A stretch of 64,000 bases of DNA from Rhizobium hidalgonense. GTDB lineage: Bacteria; Pseudomonadota; Alphaproteobacteria; Rhizobiales; Rhizobiaceae. Made by a program: the position numbers and the translations under genes. The notes under the pieces are model-generated. The model worked only from the letters and a program-made list of their open reading frames with translations, made no database searches and had not been told where the DNA came from. The stretch covers positions 186,001 to 250,000 of the forward strand of contig NZ_LODW01000127.1 in the NCBI RefSeq assembly GCF_002914525.1, in the 5' to 3' direction. Of this stretch, positions 17,457-26,139 are shown piece by piece; positions within the stretch are counted from its first letter, which is position 1, and each line of letters begins with the position of its first letter.

Positions 17457-17522
17457 TTGTGCGCGATCTATTTGCAAGCTATTGACGTCGCAAACAAGGT
17501 TGGCTATTTATATAGCGCACAA
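17457..17522. promoter_or_regulatory. Promoter and paired operator half-sites between the MarR and hydrolase genes
   Basis: TTGTGCGC (17457-17464) and its complement GCGCACAA (17515-17522) bracket a promoter made of TTGACG (17482-17487), a 17-bp spacer and TATTTA (17505-17510). Binding of the MarR dimer here would block the hydrolase gene and its own divergent promoter. Confidence 0.55.
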
Positions 17523-17620
17523 GAAAATCGCTTACAAATTAAATGTCCGGAGGGAGCTTGTTGACGCCTGTCGCTCCCGGTTCGGCTCCCAATGCTCAAC
17601 CGATGAAGGAAAAATGACCC

Positions 17621-18388
17621 ATGTTCAAGTTTGCTGCTGTCGCCGCCCTGGCGGGCGCTCTTCTTTCCGGTGCTGCCGTCGCTCAGCCGGCCAAGCCGAC
17701 CGTCGTCCTCGTTCACGGTGCTTTTGCCGATTCATCCAGCTGGAATGACGTCGTCGAAATCCTGCGTAAGGACGGCTTCCCGGTCGTGGCTGCCGCCAAC
17801 CCGCTGCGTAGCGTCTCGAGCGACGCCGCCTATGTTTCCGATGTCGTCGGCAGCATCGCCGGCCCCGTCGTCCTCGTTGGCCATTCCTATGGAGGCCAGG
17901 TAATCTCGACCGCCGCGAACGGCCATGACAACGTCAAGTCCCTGGTCTATGTCGCGGCCTTCGCGCCGGATGCAGGGGAATCGGTTGCGGATCTCGCCGG
18001 CAAATTTCCCGGCGGCACGCTGGGTCAAGCACTTGGCGCCCCGGTGAAACTCAGCGCAGGCGGCGTCGATCTCTATATCGACCAGGCCAAATTCCATGAC
18101 CAGTTCGCCAGCGACGTGCCGGCCGAACAGGCGGCCCTGATGGCGGCGGCGCAACGGCCGGTTACTGACGCGGCCCTCAACGAAAAGTCGGGCGAGCCGG
18201 CCTGGAAGAAGCTGCCGTCGTGGTTTGTCTACGGCACCGGCGACAAGAACATCCCGGCCGCGGCCCTCGGCTTCATGGCCGAGCGAGCAGGTTCGAAGCA
18301 CACTGTCGTGGTCGACGGTGCTTCCCATGTCGTGATGGTTTCGCAGCCGCAGAAGGTGGCGGAACTCATCGAAGAGGCCGCGAAGTAA
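17621..18388 (+). CDS. Secreted alpha/beta hydrolase
   Basis: 255 aa with a signal peptide (MFKFAAVAALAGALLSGAAVA, then QPAKP). The oxyanion region is LVHGAFADSSSW and the nucleophile elbow is GHSYGGQ. The acid and base are likely in YGTGDKNIP and DGASHVVMVSQP. It looks like an esterase of the EstC/salicylate-esterase type acting in the periplasm. It faces away from the OhrR-like gene and likely belongs to its regulon. GAAGGAAAAA precedes the ATG. Confidence 0.85.
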   Translation: MFKFAAVAALAGALLSGAAVAQPAKPTVVLVHGAFADSSSWNDVVEILRKDGFPVVAAANPLRSVSSDAAYVSDVVGSIAGPVVLVGHSYGGQVISTAANGHDNVKSLVYVAAFAPDAGESVADLAGKFPGGTLGQALGAPVKLSAGGVDLYIDQAKFHDQFASDVPAEQAALMAAAQRPVTDAALNEKSGEPAWKKLPSWFVYGTGDKNIPAAALGFMAERAGSKHTVVVDGASHVVMVSQPQKVAELIEEAAK

Positions 18389-18404
18389 CGCCAGCGCGGC
18401 GTAT

Positions 18405-18430
18405 AGGGTGCAGCGCAGCCGCTGCGCCCT
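18405..18430 (+). terminator. Hairpin after the hydrolase gene
   Basis: AGGGTGCAGCG (18405-18415) pairs with CGCTGCGCCCT (18420-18430) with one G-T pair. No T-run follows, so termination is only suggested. Confidence 0.4.
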
Positions 18431-18492
18431 GTCACATCTCTGTCAACGACCCCTAATAAGGGAGGGGGAAGCAATTCCCGAGGACCCCTCCC

Positions 18493-19628
18493 ATGAAGAC
18501 GATCGTTTCCGCCGCAGCTCTTCTCGCCGCGAGCCTCTTTGCCATTCCGGTTTCGGCCGCAAATCTCGTTCTCTACACCAGCCAGCCGAACGAAGACGCG
18601 CAGGCGACGGTCGATGGTTTCATGGCCGCCCATCCCGATCTCAAGGTCGACTGGGTGCGCGACGGCACCCCGAAGATCATGGCGAAGCTGCAGGCCGAGA
18701 TCCAGGCCGGCAACCCTGTTGCCGATCTCCTCCTCATCGCCGACGTCGTGACGCTGGAGCGCCTTAAGGAAGACGGCAAGCTGCTCGCCTACAAGTCGCC
18801 GGAGGCTGCTCAGTACGACGCCGCCCTCTATGACGCCGACGGCTATTATTACTCCACCAAGCTAATCACCACCGGAATCATGTACAACACCTCGGCGGCG
18901 ATGAGGCCGACGAGCTGGAAGGACCTGACGAAGCCGGAAGCCAAGGGCCTCGTCACCATGCCGAGCCCGCTCGCTTCGGGTGCCGCCCTCATTCACGCTC
19001 AGACGCTGGCCGCCGTTCCCGGCCTCGGCTGGGATTTCTACAAGTCGCTTGCCGAAAACGGCGCAATCGCCGCCGGCGGCAACGGCGCCGTGTTGAAGTC
19101 GGTCGCCTCGGGCGAAAAGGCTTACGGCATGGTCGTCGATTACCTGCCGATCCGCGAGAAAGCCAAGGGCGCTCCGGTCGAGTTCGTCTTCCCGAGCGAA
19201 GGTGTATCGGCCGTCACCGAACCGGTCGGTATCCTCGCCAGCACCAAAAATGCCGATGCCGCCAAGAGGTTCGTCGATTACGTGCTCTCCGAAAAGGGCC
19301 AGGAAGGCTTTCTCAAGCTCGGCTACATCCGGCCCGCAACGGCATGAAGCTGCCGGAAGGTTTTCCGGCGCGCGACACCATCAAGGTCCTGCCGATCAAG
19401 GCCGCAGAGGCGCTCAAGAATGCCGCCGATATTCTGGTGCGGCCGGAGGATGTGATCATCGGCGGCGAGGGGGCTCCGGCGACCGTCGAAGCCGTGCTGT
19501 TCGAGGGCGAACGTTACGCGGTCAAGCTGACGCTCGGCAACGGCCAGACGCTGCGCGTCTTCAGCCGTGTGGCTGTCGTGCCCGGCGATGCGGTGCGCGT
19601 CGTCATCCGCGCGGGGTGGCGGCTTTGA
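18493..19628 (+). pseudogene. Degraded iron-type ABC operon: frameshifted binding protein fused to ATPase tail
   Basis: The first frame (18493-19347) is a Fe3+/AfuA-FutA-like binding protein with signal peptide (AAALLAASLFAIPVSA), LVLYTSQPNEDAQATV and GIMYNTSA. It stops early after GYIRPATA. Adding one C near 19330 restores GYIPARNGMKLPEGFP and continues into the frame at 19344, which supplies the missing C-terminus up to KAAEALKNAAD at about 19430. There the sequence switches to the TOBE tail of an ABC ATPase (LVRPEDVIIGGEG, VFSRVAVVPGDAVRVVIRAG). The permease and most of the ATPase are therefore deleted. Transport function must be lost, though a truncated binding protein may still be made. 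Confidence 0.85.
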
Positions 19629-19749
19629 TGGAGGCAAGCAATTGCATCTGGGGCTGTAAAAGGGGCAGTTATCCGCATTTTTCTTGGCCCTGCCATCTTT
19701 TCCTGCGGCTTTTGCTGGATAAGGTACCGCACGCAACCGGACCTTTGCC

Positions 19750-20859
19750 ATGTCGCTTCGCCTCGCCACCTTCAACGTTGAAAATCTGCTCACCCGTTTC
19801 GATTTTACCGGCTTCCGCAACCAGCTGCGCCAGGACCGGGTCATCAAGCTTTTCCAAGTGTCGAGCGAGGGCGTCTACCAGCAGCTCGAGCAGGCGCGAG
19901 TGATCGCCGCGACCGACGACACCCGGCAGATGACGGCGCTGGCGATCGCCGATGCGGATGCCGATATCCTCTGCCTGCAGGAGATCGACAATATGGCCGC
20001 CCTCCAGGCCTTCGAATACGGCTATCTCTTCCGCATGGTCGGAAACGGCTACCGGCAGAAATATCTGGTCGAGGGCAATGACAGCCGCGGCATCGATGTC
20101 GCCGTCTTGATGCGCGAGGAAACGCGCGACGGCCAGAAGATCGAACTCAGGGACATCCGCAGCCATGCGATGACGACTTATCGCGACCTCGATCTCTTCG
20201 ACGAGGAGTTGGCGCTGACCAACCGCATCGACGACAAGATCTTCAAACGCGACTGCCTGGAGCTCGACCTTCTGATCGGCGGCCGGCCGTTTTCGCTTTA
20301 CGTCGTGCATTTCAAATCGATGGGCAATCCGCGCGACGGGCTGGATGGGCGGCAATCGACGATGCCGATCCGCCGCGCCGAGGCACGCGCCGTGCGCCGG
20401 ATCATCGAAGATCGCTTTGGTGCCGATCAGGCAGGCACCAAGAGCTTTGCCATCTGCGGCGACATGAACGATTATCAGGAGCGCGTCGATGTCATCGGCC
20501 GCCGCGGCACCAGCTATCGTTTCGAGCATCAGGTGGAGGCCGAAAGCGCGCTCGACGTTTTCAGCCATGACGGCTTTGCGGAAAACGTCGTGCGCCGGCG
20601 CGAGGCTCTCGACCGCTGGACGCTCTATCACACGCGCGGGCCGCAGGAGCAGTGGCTCTGCCAGCTTGATTATCTCTGGCTTTCGCCTGATCTCGCCGCC
20701 CATAATGCCGGCCGTCGGCCCGAAATCATCCGCAGTGGCCAGCCCTATCGCACCATCTTCCCGCCGGGGCATGAGGTGGAGCGTTATCCCCGCACCGGCT
20801 GGGACCGGCCGAAGGCGTCCGATCACTGCCCCGTCGTCATGACACTGGATCTTCCCTGA
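19750..20859 (+). CDS. Endonuclease/exonuclease/phosphatase family protein
   Basis: 369 aa, no signal peptide, so probably cytosolic. The family motifs run in order: LRLATFNVENLL, DILCLQEIDN with the metal-binding Glu, LYVVHFKSMGNP, ICGDMNDYQE, and the closing PKASDHCPVVMTLDL with the catalytic His. The substrate could be DNA, a phosphoinositide-like lipid or another phosphodiester. It is followed after 8 bases by the Nudix gene, so the two are probably co-transcribed. Confidence 0.85.
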   Translation: MSLRLATFNVENLLTRFDFTGFRNQLRQDRVIKLFQVSSEGVYQQLEQARVIAATDDTRQMTALAIADADADILCLQEIDNMAALQAFEYGYLFRMVGNGYRQKYLVEGNDSRGIDVAVLMREETRDGQKIELRDIRSHAMTTYRDLDLFDEELALTNRIDDKIFKRDCLELDLLIGGRPFSLYVVHFKSMGNPRDGLDGRQSTMPIRRAEARAVRRIIEDRFGADQAGTKSFAICGDMNDYQERVDVIGRRGTSYRFEHQVEAESALDVFSHDGFAENVVRRREALDRWTLYHTRGPQEQWLCQLDYLWLSPDLAAHNAGRRPEIIRSGQPYRTIFPPGHEVERYPRTGWDRPKASDHCPVVMTLDLP

Positions 20860-20867
20860 AAGCGACC

Positions 20868-21638
20868 ATGAAAACCAATTTGAACATGAATTTTGCAAAC
20901 AGCGATTTCCCCGACGATTTCGCCGGCTGGCCGCCGGAAGCCACCGTCTTCCCGATCGCCGGCGTGGATCTGCGCGTCCTGCCCGGCAGCCATCCCTTCG
21001 TCCTTGCCGAGCAAGCGGCGATCCGCGAGAACTGGGCCAAGGAAACGGCCGCCAACCCGGCGCTCTTCGATGGGCGCCTGGTGTTCCAGCAGCGACTGTC
21101 GTTCGGCGAAGACGGGATTTCCGGCGAGGGTTATGCCACTCCCTTTTCCGCCTTCATGTACTGGCGCCGCCAGCCAGAGCGTCAGGGCGGCATCCACATC
21201 TTCGCCTATCCGATATTGGAAAGCGCCGACGGCGCGCTGGTGGCGATCCGCATGGGCGCCCATACCGCCAATCCCGGTCAGGTCTATTTCGCCGCCGGCT
21301 CGCTGGAGCCCGAGGACATCGTCGATGGGCGCTGCGACATCGAAGCGAATATGCGCCGCGAGGTCCATGAGGAGACAGGCCTCGATCTTTCGGATGCCGT
21401 GGCGGGGCAGGGTCTCTATGCCAGCCACGCCAATCGGACGGTGACGCTCATGCGCCTCTTCCGCTTCGACATGACGGCAGTCGAGATGGTAAAGCGGATC
21501 GAGGCCCACATGCTGGTCGCCGAAGACAAGGAGATCGCTGGCGCGGTGGCGATCCGCTCGGCTGATCATGCAGCCTATCCCTATAACGTCGCCATGCTGC
21601 CGGTGATCGACTGGTATTTCGGCAAGGCGGGCGCTTAA
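20868..21638 (+). CDS. Nudix hydrolase
   Basis: 256-aa pyrophosphohydrolase. The Nudix box appears as GSLEPEDIVDGRCD then NMRREVHEETGL, with the REVxEExG core intact and a slightly longer loop before it than in the standard box. AYPILESADGALVAIRMGAH precedes it. The N-terminal half (DFPDDFAGWPPEATVFPIAG) is an extension of unknown role. Family members clear oxidised or otherwise unwanted nucleoside diphosphate derivatives. It is paired with the upstream nuclease-fold gene. Confidence 0.85.
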   Translation: MKTNLNMNFANSDFPDDFAGWPPEATVFPIAGVDLRVLPGSHPFVLAEQAAIRENWAKETAANPALFDGRLVFQQRLSFGEDGISGEGYATPFSAFMYWRRQPERQGGIHIFAYPILESADGALVAIRMGAHTANPGQVYFAAGSLEPEDIVDGRCDIEANMRREVHEETGLDLSDAVAGQGLYASHANRTVTLMRLFRFDMTAVEMVKRIEAHMLVAEDKEIAGAVAIRSADHAAYPYNVAMLPVIDWYFGKAGA

Positions 21639-21709
21639 GAGGCGGCTGGAGAGAGGGCGCGGCATTCTTGACCAAGCGCTATTGTCAGCGCGGCATCCTC
21701 CAACGCCCC

Positions 21710-21753
21710 CTATCCTGAGGCGCGCAGGCCAAAGGCGGAGCCTCGAAGGACAC
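21710..21753. repeat. Short rhizobial palindromic repeat
   Basis: ATCCTGAGGCGCGCAGGCCA continuing to GCCTCGAAGGACACGC matches, in inverted orientation, the unit near 41861-41905. Related forms are at 39421-39470. It is an intergenic mosaic element with no coding potential. Confidence 0.6.
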
Positions 21754-21853
21754 GCTCCAGCTTGGCTCCTTGCATCCATCTGACTTACCGCCTTGCACTC
21801 GGCCGTTTGGTCGGGCAGGTTGGCGGCGCGATGACCGATTCAAGGAGGCCGAT

Positions 21854-22765
21854 GTGGCGCGAAGCTACAGCGTCTATGACGTGTTCACCGATCGAAAGCT
21901 TGCGGGCAACCCGCTGGCGGTGATCTTCGACGCAGACGATCTCAGCGACGAGGCGATGCAGGCGATCACCCGGGAGATCAATCTCTCCGAGACGGTGTTC
22001 GTGCAGCCTTCGAGCAACCCCGCCTATGCGGCAAAGCTCAGGATCTTCACGCCGGGGCGTGAGCTGCCGTTTGCCGGCCATCCGACGGTCGGCACGGCGG
22101 TGGCGCTGGCTGAACGGGCGCATGGCGCGGCGACGCTCGATCTCGTGACGGTGCTTGAGGAAAATGTCGGGCCGGTGCGCTGTGCTGTGCGGCTGAGGGA
22201 GGGCGAGGCGAGCTTTGCCGAATTCGACCTGCCGCGGAAATCGCAGCCGGCCGTCATGCCGCTCGACAAGCTCGGCATGGCCGACGCGCTGTCGCTGAAG
22301 GTAACAGAGATCGGCTTCGAAAATCACGTGCCGTCGGTCTGGAGCGCCGGCGTTCCCTTCCTGCTCATTCCGGTGCACGATGTCGGAGCCGCGCAGCGGG
22401 TGGAATTCGATCCGCAGCTCTGGGAAAAGATCGTGCCCTTCGTCGAGGGTGCGCTTGCTTCGGCCTATGTCTATTGCCGCGGCGGTGTCAACCACGTCGC
22501 CAAGTTCCATGCGCGCATGTTCGCAAGCGCCATGGGTATCGTCGAAGATCCGGCCACCGGTTCGGCGGCGGCGGCACTCTCCGGCGCGATCCACCATTTC
22601 GACCGGCTGACGGACGGGCATCACCCGATCATGATCGAGCAAGGCGTCGAGATGGGCCGGCCATCCTTCATCCATCTGCATATCGATGTCGACGGCGGGA
22701 CGATCTCCAATGCGCGGATCGGCGGCCAGGCGGTGCGGCTGGCGAGCGGCACGCTCGATCTTTGA
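21854..22765 (+). CDS. PhzF-family isomerase/epimerase
   Basis: 303 aa from a GTG at 21854 with AAGGAGG just upstream, a better start than the far ATG. The two-lobed diaminopimelate-epimerase-like fold is marked by YDVFTDRKLAGNPLAV, the catalytic Glu in NLSETVFV, GRELPFAGHPTVGTAVALA and EDPATGSAAAALSG. True PhzF acts in phenazine synthesis, but no phenazine genes are here, so the substrate is unknown. Such orphan genes are common in proteobacteria. Confidence 0.88.
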   Translation: MARSYSVYDVFTDRKLAGNPLAVIFDADDLSDEAMQAITREINLSETVFVQPSSNPAYAAKLRIFTPGRELPFAGHPTVGTAVALAERAHGAATLDLVTVLEENVGPVRCAVRLREGEASFAEFDLPRKSQPAVMPLDKLGMADALSLKVTEIGFENHVPSVWSAGVPFLLIPVHDVGAAQRVEFDPQLWEKIVPFVEGALASAYVYCRGGVNHVAKFHARMFASAMGIVEDPATGSAAAALSGAIHHFDRLTDGHHPIMIEQGVEMGRPSFIHLHIDVDGGTISNARIGGQAVRLASGTLDL

Positions 22766-22811
22766 TTTTATAAGAGATGCCGTCCGTCCGAGGGGACGCG
22801 CGGCACTCTAT

Positions 22812-22872
22812 CGCTTTGAATCTGCGCATAATCCTTTCCGAAACTCGATTCCGGTTTGCCGGATTGTGCCCA
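22812..22872. repeat. Rhizobial GCATAATCC-type palindromic element
   Basis: GAATCTGCGCATAATCCTTT followed by CCGAAACTCGATTCCGG and GGATTGTGC forms an imperfect palindrome. A related copy is at 29590-29640. Such elements are frequent between rhizobial genes. Confidence 0.55.
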
Positions 22873-22989
22873 GCATTTCAGCCATGCCGAAAAATCTTCG
22901 CGATTAACCAAAGAAATTTCGCCGATGCGCTGGACAAGCCTGCCGATCCTGTTTATACGCCCCGTCACACCGCGCAGCCAAGCGCGAAC

Positions 22990-23065
<76 letters not shown>

Positions 23066-23220
23066 AATCTCTTGAAAAGATTGATGTTTTCGAATTCAGG
23101 CCGGGTTTTCCGGCCTGTCGGAAATTTTCGCGGAAGCGGGCGAGATAGTCCGATTTGTACGCAAGTGTGGCCGCCTCGATACGCGCGCCCTATCTTCGTC
23201 TTGCATGTCGGGAGGGGTCC

Positions 23221-23517
23221 ATGAGAAGCGTCATTTTTGCGATCGCCCTGTCTCTGCCGGTGCCGGCCTTTGCCGCCGGCGTGATCAACGTCAAAGCAAG
23301 CGATCATAGCTGCGGCGAGATTGCGCAGATCATTCGCCAGAGCAAAAAGGTGTTTGTCCGCGTCGGCTTCGGCGGCCGCAGCTTCCGTTATCCGCCGGCC
23401 CAGTGCAGCCTGGGCGACAAACGCACCACGACCAGTTTTCGCGATGCCGAGGGAAAGCAGTGCATTCTCGACTATGCCTGCGTCCTCGACCCCGCCTCGT
23501 CCTATAACTTCCCTTGA
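23221..23517 (+). CDS. Small secreted four-cysteine protein, copy 1
   Basis: 98 aa with signal peptide (MRSVIFAIALSLPVPAFA). The start at 23221 follows GGAGGGG. The mature part has DHSCGEIAQIIRQSKKVFVR, then GFGGRSFRYPPAQCSLGDK and CILDYACV. The same four Cys occur in the paralogue at 24007, so two disulfides in the periplasm are likely. I do not know the family's function. The pair probably arose by local duplication around the gene remnant between them. Confidence 0.78.
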   Translation: MRSVIFAIALSLPVPAFAAGVINVKASDHSCGEIAQIIRQSKKVFVRVGFGGRSFRYPPAQCSLGDKRTTTSFRDAEGKQCILDYACVLDPASSYNFP

Positions 23518-23541
23518 TAGTCGAACGGCAGGATTGGCGCC

Positions 23542-23827
23542 TCAGTCGCGGTCGGTCGGCTTCACGCCGAGGAGCCAGAGGGCTCCAAGGATGAAAATCA
23601 CCATGGCCGCCATCGCCGCCATGGGCGATGCGTAGTCCGAGAAAGAGTGTGTCGAGGGCGGCGAAATGTATGGCCGCAACGGCAAGCCTTGTGGCGATCA
23701 GAAGGGAAAGGGCGCCGTTTCTGGCGTATCGGCCAATCCTGTGCCAGTCATAAGGCGCATCATTCTGAGGCGCCGGAGCGGCCTCGATCCGCTTTCTTTC
23801 GGGGTAATGCGGGGCGCTTGCGTCCAA
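23542..23827 (-). pseudogene. Frameshifted small membrane protein gene
   Basis: From the ATG at 23827 one frame reads about 65 residues including ARNGALSLLIATRLAVAAIH. A second frame continues with SDYASPMAAMAAMVIFILGA and ends LLGVKPTDRD at 23542. Removing one T from the TTT near 23636 joins them into one protein of about 95 aa with two membrane spans. Either the gene is broken by one base or the base is a sequencing error. Confidence 0.45.
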
Positions 23828-24006
23828 AGGTCGGTTTCATGGCCCGTAGGATAGGCGAAGCAACTTGACGGATCGGGATGTGCGCTGGCACGATCGATTG
23901 CGCGACAAATTTTGTCCGGGCGGTTAAAGGCTATTATTCAAGGCGTTGGCGCTGGCGGCATCGACGCGTGTGCTCTATCTCCATCCTCTGATGTTCAGGA
24001 GTTTCC

Positions 24007-24309
24007 ATGAAAAACCTTGTTCGGGCCGTCGCGCTGTTGCTTCCCTCCACAGGCCTTGCTGCCGAGGCGGTGGAGGTTAATGCCAGGGATCATAGCTGCG
24101 GGGAGCTTGCGCAGATCATCCGCCAGGACAAGAAGGTCTTCGTGCGCATGGGTTTCGGTGGCCGCAGTTTCCGCTATCCGCCGGCGAGATGCAGTCTGGG
24201 CGATAAATACGACACCGCGAGGATCAAGGACGGCGACGGCAAGCTCTGCCTGCTCGACTATGAGTGCGTCTACGATTCGCAATCCTTCTATAACAGGATT
24301 CCCAAATAA
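24007..24309 (+). CDS. Small secreted four-cysteine protein, copy 2
   Basis: 100 aa with signal peptide (NLVRAVALLLPSTGLAAEA). It is a clear paralogue of the gene at 23221: DHSCGELAQIIRQDKKVFVR, GFGGRSFRYPPARCSLGDK and CLLDYECV are shared, with all four cysteines. The C-terminus (YDSQSFYNRIPK) and signal peptides have diverged. AGGAG precedes the ATG. The function is unknown; strong conservation of the core suggests both copies are under selection. Confidence 0.78.
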   Translation: MKNLVRAVALLLPSTGLAAEAVEVNARDHSCGELAQIIRQDKKVFVRMGFGGRSFRYPPARCSLGDKYDTARIKDGDGKLCLLDYECVYDSQSFYNRIPK

Positions 24310-24659
24310 GTCTCTGAGCCAAATCTTGGCGAATTCGTCGAGTCTGCGAAGGCCGAGTCGGTTGGGCGATGAAGGACAACAAAAAAGGCCGGGCGACATT
24401 CGCACCGACCTTCCTCGATTTATCTCGACGACGGCTGCCAGTACATCCGTGGTCAGCCGTCGGAGACAAGCTCGATAACTGAAATGTAAGTCTTGTTCGA
24501 CGAGGTTCAAGGGCTGCTGGCAAAAGATGCCCCCGTGCCGGCACATAGCCCCGAAAGCGGGGTCGTTTCCGGATCATGGCCATCAAAAGCGTGGACCATC
24601 CCTGGCGTGTCGGATACGGCACGCCAGGGATGCTTCCAGCTTCTATGCGCCGAGCAGGG
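24310..24659. other. Intergenic region with a 13-bp inverted repeat
   Basis: CATCCCTGGCGTG (24597-24609) pairs perfectly with CACGCCAGGGATG (24620-24632). This is probably a terminator or mRNA 3' hairpin for the leftward gene ending at 24660, although no T-run follows. I see no gene in the rest of the gap. Confidence 0.5.
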
Positions 24660-24974
24660 TTACTGCTGGGCAGGGGCGGCCGGCGGAGTGGCTGGTGCGG
24701 GTGCCGGTGCCGGTGCGGGCGTTGCGCTGTTGTCGGTCGGGGCGATCGGCTTGACCGGCGCAGGCTCGGATTGAGTCGTGGAGGCTGTCGTATCCGGAGA
24801 TGTGCCGGGGGTGCTCCACTGCGAATAGGCGAATGCAGCGACAGCGATCACGGCCAATGCAGCGACCCAGACAACCCAGGTATTATTGGTGCGCGGGCTC
24901 GGCGTGGTGCGCAGATCCAGATTTGGGTTCAGCGGGCGGTTGGGGTCGTTGGCATTATTGGGGTCGTACGTCAT
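24660..24974 (-). CDS. Small single-span membrane protein with proline-alanine tail
   Basis: 104 aa. The N-terminus is polar and Asn/Pro-rich (MTYDPNNANDPNRPLNPNLD), followed by one membrane span (WVVWVAALAVIAVAAFAY). The periplasmic tail of PAPAPAPAPATPPAAPAQQ is low in complexity. The start at 24974 follows AGGAG. Short proteins of this shape are common in Rhizobium and have no known role; the tail may reach through the cell wall. Confidence 0.68.
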   Translation of the reverse strand: MTYDPNNANDPNRPLNPNLDLRTTPSPRTNNTWVVWVAALAVIAVAAFAYSQWSTPGTSPDTTASTTQSEPAPVKPIAPTDNSATPAPAPAPAPATPPAAPAQQ

Positions 24975-25322
24975 GGTACTTTCTCCTCTTTCGGTGACAG
25001 AAGAATGCCGAAGTGGGCTTTTTGTTCCATGTCGGGACTGAAGCGCCTGTATTGGCAGGAATTTTAGCGTGAGGGCGGTGCGCGCAAGCAGCGTTTTGGC
25101 AGTTCGAGGAGCCTTTGGCGGGAGGGCTGCAATGAGCAAGGCTGCGCTGCCCCTTCGAGGCTCCGCCCCTCGACGTGCCGCGCGATCGCAGGGCCACAGC
25201 TGAAGCGCGTGCTTGACAGGGCGGGGTCCGTTTGCCAATGCTTCTGTATGGGGTTGCGATCACCCCACGAGGCGCCATGCTGAAGAATCGCGTCCAGTAA
25301 CCCGATCAACGGAGGACGCGTC
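24975..25322. other. Intergenic region, partial repeat only
   Basis: The gap between the leftward membrane protein gene and the rightward rhodanese-ChrB gene holds a short relative of the rhizobial palindromic repeats near 25145-25180 (CCCTTCGAGGCTCCGCCCCT). I see no credible gene. Confidence 0.4.
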
Positions 25323-26138
25323 ATGCCGTCATTTCTCGAAATTTCTCCCGACAAGCTCAACCGACTCATCGGAACGCCCGGTGCGCCTGCCATCGTCGAC
25401 GTCCGCACGGAGGAGGATTTCGCGCTCGATCCGCGCCTTGTGCCGGGCTCGATCCGGCGCACCCATGCCGACGTTACATCCTGGGCTGATAGCATCGATG
25501 CGGATGCCGTCGTGGTGGTCTGCCAGAGGGGTGCCAAGCTCAGCCACGGCGTCGCCGCTTATCTCAGACATGCCGGGATCGACGCGGAAAGCCTCGAAGG
25601 CGGCTTCGAAGCATGGATCGCCGGCGGGCTGGCGGTGCCCGAAGCAAAGCTGCCGCGCCGAGACGCACAAGGACGCACCGTCTGGGTAACGCGGTCGCGG
25701 CCGAAGATCGACCGCATTGCCTGTCCCTGGCTGATCCGGCGCTTCGTCGATCCGGATGCCGTCTTTCTGTTCGTGCCGACCTCCGAGGTTCTTGCGGTCG
25801 GCGACCGCTTCGAGGCCGTGCCCTTCGATATAGAAGGCGTGTTCTGGAGCCATCGCGGCGAGCTTTGCACCTTCGACGTGATGATCGAGGAGTTCGGCCT
25901 GGCATCGGCGCCGCTGCTGCACCTCGCAAGGATCGTCCGGGCGGCCGACACCGCAAGGCTCGATCTCGCACCCGAAGCATCAGGCCTGCTTGCCGCTTCG
26001 CTCGGCCTGTCCAGAATGTATTCCGACGATCTGGAGCAGCTCGAGGCTGGGATGCTTCTCTACGACGCCTTTTACCGCTGGTGCCGTGATGCGACCGAGG
26101 AAACCCACAACTGGCCCTCGCCGAAGAAAGGGGCGTGA
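25323..26138 (+). CDS. chrB: Rhodanese-ChrB fusion, chromate resistance protein
   Basis: 271 aa in two parts. Residues 1-105 form a rhodanese domain with active-site Cys in VVVVCQRGAKLSHGVAAYLR and the EGGFEAWIAGG end. Residues 115-271 are the ChrB C-terminal domain (RPKIDRIACPWLIRRFVDPD, GELCTFDVMIEEFGL, LDLAPEASGLLAASLGLS). ChrB-type proteins accompany the chromate exporter ChrA and serve as regulator or accessory reductase; the rhodanese fusion suggests a thiol role. It ends one base before the chrA ATG. Confidence 0.85.
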   Translation: MPSFLEISPDKLNRLIGTPGAPAIVDVRTEEDFALDPRLVPGSIRRTHADVTSWADSIDADAVVVVCQRGAKLSHGVAAYLRHAGIDAESLEGGFEAWIAGGLAVPEAKLPRRDAQGRTVWVTRSRPKIDRIACPWLIRRFVDPDAVFLFVPTSEVLAVGDRFEAVPFDIEGVFWSHRGELCTFDVMIEEFGLASAPLLHLARIVRAADTARLDLAPEASGLLAASLGLSRMYSDDLEQLEAGMLLYDAFYRWCRDATEETHNWPSPKKGA

Positions 26139-26139
26139 G

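Noticed and set aside
18493..19347. Programmed frameshift in the binding protein
   Set aside because: There is no slippery heptamer or following structure at the site, and the downstream operon is also deleted, so decay explains it better.
19344..19628. Independent small gene
   Set aside because: Its first 29 codons continue the frameshifted binding protein and the rest is the TOBE end of an ABC ATPase, so it is part of the pseudogene and not a gene in its own right.
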